This document shows, one piece after another, positions 55,372-64,000 of a stretch of DNA of 64,000 bases (position 1 is its first letter; every line of letters starts with the position of its first letter). Made by a program: the position numbers and the translations under genes. The DNA comes from Herbaspirillum sp. (GTDB taxonomy: Bacteria > Pseudomonadota > Gammaproteobacteria > Burkholderiales > Burkholderiaceae_D), in contig NZ_JAGIBI010000003.1 in the NCBI RefSeq assembly GCF_017744395.1, positions 620,001 to 684,000 of the forward strand. The letters run 5' to 3'. Below the pieces are notes generated by a model. That model searched no databases. It was not told where the DNA came from and saw only the letters and a program-made list of their open reading frames with translations.

Positions 55372-55622
55372 AACTGCTGATGACGCCCCTGGCCCAGGAA
55401 GACTTCGCTTTCTGGCGCCGCCAGGACAGCGCGCTGGCGCGGCGCATCGCCCGCCTGCTGCGTTGCCTGCGCGATGGACAAAGCCTGCCGGCGCAGCAGG
55501 TGTCGGTCTTGCCGCTGCGCTTGCAGGGCCTGCGTTCGGTGCGCTTGTCATCCGAACACCGGCTGGTGTTCGAGCGCTTGCGCGACCGTATCGTCGTGCA
55601 CCAGTGCCGCTTCCATTATTGA
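55368..55622 (+). CDS. yoeB: YoeB/Txe family toxin (ribosome-dependent mRNA endonuclease)
   Basis: Protein of 84 residues, the same length as E. coli YoeB, starting in an ATGA overlap with the antitoxin stop. The C-terminus carries EHRLVF with R65 and ends CRFHY, giving H83 and Y84 as in YoeB. The position matching catalytic E46 is Ser (PAQQVSVLPL), and the conserved Trp after the central Gly is Arg. Toxicity may therefore be reduced or use another general base. It would cut mRNA on the ribosome when freed from the antitoxin. Confidence 0.85.
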   Translation: MKLLMTPLAQEDFAFWRRQDSALARRIARLLRCLRDGQSLPAQQVSVLPLRLQGLRSVRLSSEHRLVFERLRDRIVVHQCRFHY

Positions 55623-56125
55623 TTGCTGAACTGCCTGCCGATGCCGCTTTCTTGCGGCAAGCCTGGAACAGCAGTCCATGCAGCTCCGGTCGCGTGGACA
55701 GGCTGGGGCGGGTGTTCATGTGAGAGGCCCATTTTCCAGGCTTGTCCTCCTGCGGGGCGGGGTGGCGTTTTCCTTGCGCCAGCCAGGTTCCGCAGGTTTT
55801 TGCCGACCGCATTCCTCGCTGGAAAGGGAAACAATGTGTTGTTTATTTGCATCGTTTCTTGTTCCCAAGCTGCCGGGTGAATCGCGAGTCGGCATTTTTT
55901 ATTGCAGATCCTCTTCTTGTTGATAGTTGTATTAATGAGACATAAATTTGTATAAATTCATAAAAATACAAAGTTAAATTGTTTGTGAAAATAAATTTTG
56001 ATTAAATAAATTAAGTCTTCTTGATGTTTCTTTCTGGAAGCTTGGGCGTTGCTACTGCCGGAATCACTCCGGGCGGTGGTGTCGCCAACAATCAAACAGC
56101 AATTCAACAACCATTGGAGTTCCTC
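55623..56125. other. Intergenic region ahead of the porin gene
   Basis: About 500 bases without a convincing gene. The first 280 bases are GC-rich with several short open frames that lack family likeness. The part from ~55920 to 56030 is strongly AT-rich and should carry the porin promoter. No recognisable riboswitch or insertion sequence was seen. Confidence 0.6.
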
Positions 56126-57316
56126 ATGAGAAAGTCCCTCTTGGCACTGGCAGTGCTGGGCGCCTTCACCGGCGTCGCACATGCGCAAAGCTCGGTCACC
56201 ATCTACGGCATCATCGACGCCAGCCTGTCGTACAACAGCAAGGTGGCAACCACCGGTACCGGCAACGGCAATCGCGTCGGCGTCGACTCTGGTGCGATCA
56301 AGGGTTCGCGCATCGGCTTCAAGGGCACCGAAGACCTGGGCGGCGGCATGCAGGCGCTGTTCAACCTGGAAAACGGCTTCACGCTGGATAACGGCCAAGC
56401 AGCCCAAGGCAACACCCTGTTCGGCCGTACCGCCACCGTCGGCCTGTCGGGCAACTTCGGCGCCGTGCTGCTGGGCCGCCAGAAGGACTTCACCGACGAT
56501 ATCTCCTCCTTCACTTCGGTCGCCGACTTCGGCGGCATGGTCAGCCAGGTCCACGCACGCGACCTTGACCGTACCAACGGCGAACGCGTCAACAACTCGA
56601 TCCGCTACAACACTCCCAACGTCAACGGTTTCTACGGCAGCCTGATCTACGGCTTCGGCGAACAAGCCGGCGAAAACACCTCGGGCCAATCCTTCGGCAT
56701 CGGCGGCGCATACTCCAACGGTCCGTTCAACGTCGGCGTGGCTTACTTCCAGGCCAAGAAGGCCGGTACCGTGGCTTCCAGCGACGTCAACTCCGGCAAC
56801 GCCACCACTTGCGGCAACGGCGCCGGTTCGGCGGGCGATACTTGCCTGAAGACCTGGACCCTGGCCAGTTCCTACCAGTTCGGCCCGGCCAAGGTGTACG
56901 GCTCGTGGTCGCGCGTGAAGCTGCCGCTGGCGACTGCCGGTTCGGCTTCCTCGTTCTCCGCCGCATCGGCTGCCAGCTACGCGGCTGACGGCACCGGCCA
57001 GTTCCTGGTCGGCGGCGTGAACAACGAGAAGAACGACATCTTCGACGTCGGCGTGAACTATAGCCTGACCCCGGCGCTGTCCCTGCTGGGCGCGGTGCAG
57101 TACACCAAGGCCAGCTTCATCGGCGCTTCCAACGGCCGCCTGCTGCAGTTGAACCTGGGCGCCAAGTACGCGCTGTCCAAGCGCACCAGCCTGTATGCGG
57201 TCTACCGCAACCTGCATGCAAGCGACACCTACAGCCCGGGCGTGACCAGCAGCCAGGCGCCTGGCGCCGACAGCAGCCAGAATGCCGTCAATGCCGGCAT
57301 CATCCACTCGTTCTGA
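56126..57316 (+). CDS. Gram-negative general porin (OmpC-like, Burkholderiales type)
   Basis: Outer-membrane trimeric porin of 396 residues. Signal peptide LLALAVLGAFTGVAHA precedes mature QSSVTIYGIIDASLSY, the standard betaproteobacterial porin start. GSRIGFKGTEDLGGGMQALFNLENGF and LFGRTATVGLSGNFGAVLLGRQ are family hallmarks, and the final residue is Phe (IIHSF). TTGGAG precedes the ATG; an ATG-started extension from 56021 is not signal-like. High-expression codon use and the AT-rich upstream region suggest an abundant protein. Confidence 0.95.
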   Translation: MRKSLLALAVLGAFTGVAHAQSSVTIYGIIDASLSYNSKVATTGTGNGNRVGVDSGAIKGSRIGFKGTEDLGGGMQALFNLENGFTLDNGQAAQGNTLFGRTATVGLSGNFGAVLLGRQKDFTDDISSFTSVADFGGMVSQVHARDLDRTNGERVNNSIRYNTPNVNGFYGSLIYGFGEQAGENTSGQSFGIGGAYSNGPFNVGVAYFQAKKAGTVASSDVNSGNATTCGNGAGSAGDTCLKTWTLASSYQFGPAKVYGSWSRVKLPLATAGSASSFSAASAASYAADGTGQFLVGGVNNEKNDIFDVGVNYSLTPALSLLGAVQYTKASFIGASNGRLLQLNLGAKYALSKRTSLYAVYRNLHASDTYSPGVTSSQAPGADSSQNAVNAGIIHSF

Positions 57317-57373
57317 TTGGATGGCGGCGCGCCTGATGCGCGCCTGACGCTTCATTCGTAGTTCCGCAGCACG

Positions 57374-57404
57374 GCCCGCGTCCCTTTCCGGACGCGGGCT
57401 GTTT
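57374..57404 (+). terminator. Intrinsic terminator of the porin gene
   Basis: GCCCGCGTCC and GGACGCGGGC arms with a 6-base loop, followed by TGTTTCGTT, about 58 bases after the porin stop. Confidence 0.8.
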
Positions 57405-57469
57405 CGTTGTTGGGCGGATGCCGCGCAGCTTTCTATAATGTCAGCCTGATCCGACTACGGGAATTTCCC

Positions 57470-57904
57470 ATGCATATCGACTGGGCGCATTTCACGCCTT
57501 TATTCTCGCTGGCCGGCGGCGTCGCCATCGGCCTGGCGGCGGCAGCCATGATCCTGTTCAACGGCCGCATCGCCGGCATCAGCGGCATCCTCGGCGGCTT
57601 GCTGCGCGCCGCCGCCGGCGAGCGCGCCTGGCGTGCCGCCTTCATCGCCGGCCTGGTGGCCGCACCGTTGGCCGCGGCAGCCTTCGGCTGGCGCATGCCC
57701 TTGCACATCGATGCCGGCTGGCCGACGGTGATCGCGGCAGGCTTCATGGTCGGCCTCGGCACCCGCTATGCCGGCGGCTGCACCAGCGGCCATGGTGTAT
57801 GCGGGATTTCACGCGGCGCGTTGCGCTCCATCGTGGCGACGGCGACCTTCATGGCGGCCGGGTTCGTCACCGTGTTCGTGCTGCGGCATGTGCTGGGAGG
57901 CTGA
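57470..57904 (+). CDS. YeeE/YedE family transporter, N-terminal-half protein
   Basis: Membrane protein of 144 residues with about four hydrophobic segments. It carries the YeeE signature [21 protein letters not shown] with two conserved Cys, and [16 protein letters not shown] near the N-terminus. YeeE proteins import thiosulfate or related sulfur compounds through Cys relays. Here the fold is split over two small genes; the partner starts one base after this stop. Confidence 0.9.
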   Translation: MHIDWAHFTPLFSLAGGVAIGLAAAAMILFNGRIAGISGILGGLLRAAAGERAWRAAFIAGLVAAPLAAAAFGWRMPLHIDAGWPTVIAAGFMVGLGTRYAGGCTSGHGVCGISRGALRSIVATATFMAAGFVTVFVLRHVLGG

Positions 57905-57905
57905 G

Positions 57906-58331
57906 ATGCGTGTGCCGACATTGATCGTTTCTTTTCTCGCCGGCCTGCTGTTCGGCCTGGGCCTGATGCTGTCCGGCATGGCCGATCCGGCCAAGGTGCT
58001 GGGCTTCCTCGACCTGGCCGGCATCTGGGATCCGTCGCTGGCCTTCGTCATGGCCGGCGCCATCGGCGTGGGGATGTTCGCCTTCGCCGTCTCGCGCCGG
58101 CGCAAGCTTTCCTTGCTGGGTTTGCCCATGCAATTGCCGGCCGCCACCGGCATCACGCCGCGCCTGCTGGCCGGCAGCGCCTTGTTCGGGATCGGCTGGG
58201 GCACGGCCGGCTTTTGTCCGGGGCCGGCGCTGGTGGCGCTGGGCATGGGAGAGGGCAAGGCGATCGCCTTCGTGCTGGCGATGCTGGCCGGGATGCTGGT
58301 ATTCGAATGGCTGGAGGCGCGCCGGCGCTGA
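57906..58331 (+). CDS. YeeE/YedE family transporter, C-terminal-half protein
   Basis: Membrane protein of 141 residues forming the second half of the split YeeE unit. Features are [28 protein letters not shown] near the N-terminus and [24 protein letters not shown] with the conserved Cys. Cotranscribed with the preceding half; both halves are needed for the pseudo-twofold transporter. Confidence 0.9.
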   Translation: MRVPTLIVSFLAGLLFGLGLMLSGMADPAKVLGFLDLAGIWDPSLAFVMAGAIGVGMFAFAVSRRRKLSLLGLPMQLPAATGITPRLLAGSALFGIGWGTAGFCPGPALVALGMGEGKAIAFVLAMLAGMLVFEWLEARRR

Positions 58332-58351
58332 TACAACTCGGCGCCGCAAAC

Positions 58352-58390
58352 AAAAATCCCCGCATCGTTGCCGATGCGGGGATTTTTTTT
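58352..58390. terminator. Bidirectional intrinsic terminator
   Basis: ATCCCCGCATC and GATGCGGGGAT arms with a 6-base loop, A5 on the left and T8 on the right. It separates the convergent YeeE pair and groEL. Confidence 0.93.
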
Positions 58391-58437
58391 CGGTCGTAGG
58401 CCGCCGCGTGAGGCAGCGGCCAGCGGGCCGGCGGCTA

Positions 58438-60479
<2,042 letters not shown>

Positions 60480-60597
60480 GAGAACTCCTTAAATTTCAAT
60501 AGGTTAGTGTTCGATTGCGGCGAAGGCTGCAATGGTTTTTCTTCCAAATGCAGCAAATGTCACCGCATGAAAAAGGGGTATAAGCCAGGAAGGATTG

Positions 60598-60624
60598 TTA
60601 GCACTCTCCCGTGACGAGTGCTAA
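60598..60624. promoter_or_regulatory. CIRCE operator of groESL
   Basis: Perfect CIRCE element: TTAGCACTC, nine bases, GAGTGCTAA. It is the binding site of the heat-shock repressor HrcA. It starts at the -10 region of the groES promoter and lies about 119 bases ahead of the groES start. Confidence 0.97.
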
Positions 60625-60653
60625 GTATAGGGATGGAGGTTAGAATTTTCAAG
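60624..60653 (-). promoter_or_regulatory. groESL promoter, sigma-70 and sigma-32 like
   Basis: On the minus strand TTGAAA (60652-60647) and TATACT (60629-60624) are 17 bases apart, a near-ideal sigma-70 promoter. The same bases read as CTTGAAA-N14-CCCTATAC, close to the sigma-32 heat-shock consensus. The CIRCE element abuts it, so HrcA and sigma-32 control can be combined. Confidence 0.8.
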
Positions 60654-60679
60654 GCGGGGTTGGTGTCCGCGCTCATAAA

Positions 60680-60728
60680 TGTCGGAATTCAGCTAAGTCT
60701 GAACTTTGTTCATTTAACTCTGAACTTT
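60680..60728. repeat. 21-bp-spaced direct repeats, candidate transposon end
   Basis: AAGTCTGAACTTT (60695-60707) and AACTCTGAACTTT (60716-60728) differ at one base and are exactly 21 bases apart. They are preceded by TGTCGGAATTC from 60680. Repeats of about two helical turns next to a terminal TGT resemble transposase-binding ends of Tn7/Tn402-like elements, or integrase arm sites. They lie where the GC-rich core sequence gives way to AT-rich sequence. Identity is an inference. Confidence 0.5.
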
Positions 60729-60876
60729 CCGGTTGAAATTCGTGTTTCCAAAAGGCAACGTTTAAGCGCTAAGCCAGATGGCATAGACGCTTTACCCTTT
60801 TTCGGTTCAAACCAGCCTGAATCTCGAATTGCTATATCAAGTGCCCTGGTCAAATATTTGATCTCTTTTGTTGAGT

Positions 60877-61320
60877 TGCATCGAAAACTGAGCCACTTTC
60901 CCCGGAAATTTGCATCCTAAGTTGACCCATGTTTAGACCACAATCCTGCTCATCACAGCGAGCGGGAGAACGGAGTGATAGACGTGGCCCTGCTTGGAAT
61001 TATTCGACGCTGGTACATCCGCGATCGCATCTCGATCAGGGAAATCTCCCGCCGGCTGGACATCTCTCGAAACACGGTTCGTCGCTATATCCGATCTGGA
61101 GCGATCGAGCCTTCCTACCCCTCAAGGCAATCATCCAGTGCCCTAGATGAATTCGCGCCTCGACTTTCAGCCTGGCTCAGCGCTGAGGCAGTCAAATCGC
61201 GAAAGCAGAGACGAACCCTGAAACAGATGTTCCTGGACTTAAGGGAGCTGGGATATGAAGGGTCTTATGACCGCGTGGCAGCCTTCGGAAGGCAATGGAA
61301 GGTGGGTCAAATGGAGAGGG
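60877..61320 (+). mobile_element. IS21-family insertion sequence, left-end fragment
   Basis: The left end starts near TGCATCGAAAACTGAGCCAC at 60877, typical of IS21-type ends. It is followed by the start of the istA transposase gene, which is cut off after about 115 codons. No istB and no right end follow. The right boundary is approximate; homology fades around 61300-61335, where the sequence becomes AT-rich. Confidence 0.75.
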
Positions 61321-61364
61321 TCGATTCTGCGAGTAAATCAACAATCAAGTTATTTTTGATTTGA
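60975..61364 (+). pseudogene. istA: Truncated IS21-family transposase IstA
   Basis: GTG-started fragment of about 129 residues. LLGIIRRWYIRDRISIREISRRLDISRNTVRRYIRSG is the N-terminal IstA helix-turn-helix, and SRKQRRTLKQMFLDLRELGYEGSYDRVAAFGRQW continues the match. The DDE catalytic domain is missing, and the last ~15 codons (VDSASKSTIKLFLI) are foreign sequence. Non-functional remnant; GGGAGAACGGAG lies just upstream of the start. Confidence 0.88.
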
Positions 61365-61454
61365 TAATATGTTGAGAATTGATCAAATATTTTGCACCGT
61401 TGATCATAAATGACTGCGAATAAATTAAACAAGAAGCTATAGGGGGAGCAGGTC

Positions 61455-64000
61455 TTGGCTGACAAGATACTTGAGGCATTTAGAAAAGTCGCGAACAGGC
61501 GCCATGCTTTTACGCGGCAACTAGGAGACTTTCGTAAGAAAACTCCCGTCACCCAATTTGATTCCCTAATTTCCAAAGCTAGGCGTGCTAGGCCTGGTGG
61601 TGACAATGGCTTGATTCCAGATAGAGCGCGAAAACTTCAAGATTTCAGAGTTTTTGGTCCTCTAACGGGCGTGTCATTTCTTCAGGAAATTCATTGGGTT
61701 TCCTCTCAATTAAAAGACCTGAAGAAAAAAATTTCTTCTCATCTGGATAGTGTGAACGCTCTTGTAGCAGCCTTCAATGAGGGCAATCTTTTACTGGCAG
61801 AAGAGATAATTGATGGTCATGTTAGAAGCCACGGAGTCTCGCTTTGGTCATTCCAAGCATATATTGCATGTTATTCCCGATCAGAGTCCGGTGGCGAAAA
61901 AATAGCGGATCTCCTAGAGGAAGTACAAAGGGCAGCACCGAAATCCGTGTTGGCATTCTTGACCTATCAGCTCTCAGATTTATACAACGAGAAATCTAGT
62001 ATGGCGGGTTTTGAACGCCGCCTGGAGCCACACTTGCAAGGGATTAAAAGTAGTCCGTTGTCGAACTTTCTGCAGTTTTTTTTGAGATGGAAATTTGATG
62101 AGGTAGATTGCCTCAGTGACTATCTTTGCTTTTGCTCGGCGTATAGCTACGTTGATGCATATGAGTCGTTGGTAGCGGTCTCTATCGCCGCGCAGTGCTT
62201 CAGTTCAGATTTAGTCGATCATGTGGCGCTGTGCGCTGCGACAAGGCCTCTGTTGGTAGCTGGTGATTTGCGGATAGTCGCACTCCATAGAGCCAACTTG
62301 GCCCAAATCAATGACCCCGATTTTTTGCAAAGAATTGATACTAATAATTTTCCAGATATTGAAAAAGTATTTTTACTTGCATTCGGGTACTACAAAAATT
62401 CGAATATCGAGAGCGTCGCCCTTACTTCTACTGAAAGGCAGTTGCTTGAAGTGGTCGAGAATTTTGTGGATGGATCCGGGGAGGCTGAAGCTTGTTATCA
62501 CCAACTTCACTCATTTATCTCCAAGAACCGCTTCTTACCATGGGCAGATAGCATCGCGTCCTGGCTTGAGGGCTTCTTTAGGCCGGCGTTGGGTGACGAG
62601 ATGTATGTTCAATATCGCTCTTCGTCAATGCTGCCCCCAGTGTATGGTGCTGAGCGGCATGAGCTTTTTGCAAGGAGCCTGCCTTGGGCCGCGATATACA
62701 GCTCATTCTCCGACGTTGGCAATCAATACATCTCAATTTCTTCTCGGCTTTCCGCTCAAGATAAAGAGCTGATGCATGAGGAGGTGTTGTCCCTCACGTG
62801 CCCCTCCGATTTGCCTCGTCATGGCATTGAACTACTCAAGATTTCTGCCATGTTGGCGTGTGGTGATATAGGGGCGGCTCTCTCTTTGTCTGTAGATTTG
62901 GCAGTAAGAAACCCAGGGTTCGCGTTCTCCTTGCCATTTGAAGACATCTTTTCTGAAGAGGATGAATGGGCAGATCTGGCAGGATTTGATCCAATTGATC
63001 GGTTAATTGGCTTGTATTTTGCGTCGGCAGGTGAGCGCGAGTCACGTCGTAGATTTAATCTGGAGTTCGCTTGTAAAAAGATACTGGCGGAGAACAAGTG
63101 CTTTTCTCTTGTCGAGTTATTGCATAAGTTCGAGTCGTCGAAAAAGATAATTTTCGTAATCCGAGAAATTATGACGTCGAAGAATCTGCGTTTAGTTGGT
63201 TTTCTTCGAACCGTAGAGGACATAGAAAGAAGTCGCCTTGACGTTTGCGCCAATCTGTTGGATTTGGATAAGGAAAATATTGATTCGATACTCGGAGAGA
63301 TGCGTGAAATTCTTCAGGGGAACGACATTAAGAATGCAGAACGAGACATTGAAAATATTCGCATTCATGTGGATGTCGATAGCATTAAGAAGTGGGCGCG
63401 CGATACATATGCTGAAGAATATCTTCGGTTGCGGAAAACACGGATCGCAAAAATTGCTCCATCGGTCAGCGAGCTTGAAGAGTCTCTCAGAAATATCGAT
63501 TCAAAAAATGGAGAGGTAGATTCCAGGAATAAGTCGGAGATTCGGAATAAGGATCCAATTTTCTCGATGGGATCTGCAATATTCACAAAATGTTTTATTA
63601 AAGAGGATGATGGACTTGATCACTTCCTGAGTCTGCGCATTAGGCATGGTTCTCTGGCGGGTTATTTAAGGGCCCCTCTGGAGCGCCAGAAAATTGTCGG
63701 CCAGGGGCTGTCTATCAAAGGTGATGAGCTGAGTCGCCACTGGTACTCCTCGCTATCGTCGTCGAATGAGGATTGCATTGAAGGTCTTTTACAGGTCTTC
63801 GAGTCTTTCCAGAAGAAATTTGATGAGATGGTCGAAGATTTGCGTACGGAACGCTTGCAAGTTAAGAGTGAGGTAAAGCCCAGCGGATTATTCACACCCG
63901 GTATTCCTGGGTTGGCATGGGATGTGTTCCATGCGGAATGGGAAAGTGCGAAAAGCTTTGACGAATTCTTTGATTCAGTTTGGGAAGCATTTCAGGCAGC
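61455..64000 (+). CDS. Very large uncharacterised protein, 5' part only (848+ codons)
   Basis: An uninterrupted frame runs from TTG 61455 to the window end. AGGGGGAG lies 6-13 bases ahead of the TTG, an in-frame TAG sits 15 bases upstream, and the next GTG or ATG comes only at codon 73 or later, so the TTG start is well supported. The protein is soluble-looking and helical, with no signal peptide or membrane segment. It begins MADKILEAFRKVANRRHAF. A charged, possibly coiled region covers ~600-700, and RIRHG occurs at 728-732 within FLSLRIRHGSLAGYLRAPLE. The Arg/His pair recalls HEPN-type sites but does not match the usual R-x4-6-H spacing. AT-rich codon use differs from all genes to the left. 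I do not recognise the family; the context suggests cargo of a mobile or defence island. Confidence 0.85.
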   Translation, partial: MADKILEAFRKVANRRHAFTRQLGDFRKKTPVTQFDSLISKARRARPGGDNGLIPDRARKLQDFRVFGPLTGVSFLQEIHWVSSQLKDLKKKISSHLDSVNALVAAFNEGNLLLAEEIIDGHVRSHGVSLWSFQAYIACYSRSESGGEKIADLLEEVQRAAPKSVLAFLTYQLSDLYNEKSSMAGFERRLEPHLQGIKSSPLSNFLQFFLRWKFDEVDCLSDYLCFCSAYSYVDAYESLVAVSIAAQCFSSDLVDHVALCAATRPLLVAGDLRIVALHRANLAQINDPDFLQRIDTNNFPDIEKVFLLAFGYYKNSNIESVALTSTERQLLEVVENFVDGSGEAEACYHQLHSFISKNRFLPWADSIASWLEGFFRPALGDEMYVQYRSSSMLPPVYGAERHELFARSLPWAAIYSSFSDVGNQYISISSRLSAQDKELMHEEVLSLTCPSDLPRHGIELLKISAMLACGDIGAALSLSVDLAVRNPGFAFSLPFEDIFSEEDEWADLAGFDPIDRLIGLYFASAGERESRRRFNLEFACKKILAENKCFSLVELLHKFESSKKIIFVIREIMTSKNLRLVGFLRTVEDIERSRLDVCANLLDLDKENIDSILGEMREILQGNDIKNAERDIENIRIHVDVDSIKKWARDTYAEEYLRLRKTRIAKIAPSVSELEESLRNIDSKNGEVDSRNKSEIRNKDPIFSMGSAIFTKCFIKEDDGLDHFLSLRIRHGSLAGYLRAPLERQKIVGQGLSIKGDELSRHWYSSLSSSNEDCIEGLLQVFESFQKKFDEMVEDLRTERLQVKSEVKPSGLFTPGIPGLAWDVFHAEWESAKSFDEFFDSVWEAFQA

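Noticed and set aside
60618..60920. Open frame of 100 codons between groES and the IS21 fragment
   Set aside because: It begins inside the CIRCE element, crosses the candidate transposon end and the IS21 left end, and has no family likeness or ribosome site.
63633..63650. HEPN ribonuclease active site (RIRHG) in the giant protein
   Set aside because: The Arg-His spacing is two residues, not the usual four to six, so a HEPN call is not supported.

Overview
The window is a GC-rich, densely coded chromosomal segment from a betaproteobacterium. The OmpC-type porin, the DUF4148 protein, YaeQ, the split YeeE pair and the overall codon use point to Burkholderiales, most likely an Oxalobacteraceae relative such as Herbaspirillum (inference from gene content; no 16S gene is present). 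The last ~3.3 kb is visibly AT-richer and looks acquired.

Layout. (1) 1-1.1 kb: a protealysin-type M4 metalloprotease and the first codons of a coupled downstream gene. (2) 1.3-11.5 kb: a 2-aminoethylphosphonate (AEP) regulon. phnS-T-permease-phnW run leftward; a GntR regulator, phnA, phnY and an FAD oxidoreductase run rightward. Together they take up AEP, transaminate it to phosphonoacetaldehyde, oxidise that to phosphonoacetate and hydrolyse it to acetate and phosphate. (3) 11.5-16.1 kb: an ECF sigma factor flanked by two NrsF-type anti-sigma proteins, divergent from a bufferin (copper-binding modified peptide) operon bufA-bufB-bufC-doxX. Two mirror-image promoters with the same -35/-10 motif lie between them. 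(4) 16.2-20.2 kb: FecR/OmpA pair, an HD-GYP protein, and a fluoride riboswitch ahead of a CLC-F fluoride exporter. (5) 20.4-28.3 kb: a fosmidomycin-resistance-type exporter with a divergent AraC regulator, then an RpiR regulator and an amino-acid-type uptake/transamination operon with three copies of one palindrome.

(6) 28.4-30.2 kb: a 602-residue protein I do not recognise. (7) 30.2-35.8 kb: a LacI regulator divergent from a TRAP binding protein, a VOC protein, a RuBisCO-like protein and a DUF1537 sugar-acid kinase, a likely acid-sugar catabolic operon. (8) 35.8-54 kb: housekeeping and transport genes (AidB-like dehydrogenase, CysM, YaeQ, TonB receptor with a following kinase-fold protein, MltB, deacetylase, SulP carrier, LysR/MFS pair, YlqF GTPase, MetNIQ). 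(9) 54-58.4 kb: an orphan plus-strand terminator that may end a small RNA, DUF4148 protein, a YoeB-type toxin-antitoxin pair, a porin, and split YeeE transporters. (10) 58.4-60.65 kb: groES-groEL with a perfect CIRCE operator.

(11) 60.65-64 kb: immediately outside the groES promoter the sequence changes character. There are 21-bp-spaced direct repeats that look like a transposon end, a truncated IS21-family element, and a very large unrecognised gene (at least 848 codons, TTG start) that runs off the window. This right edge is the best place to look for an undescribed, possibly defence-related, system.
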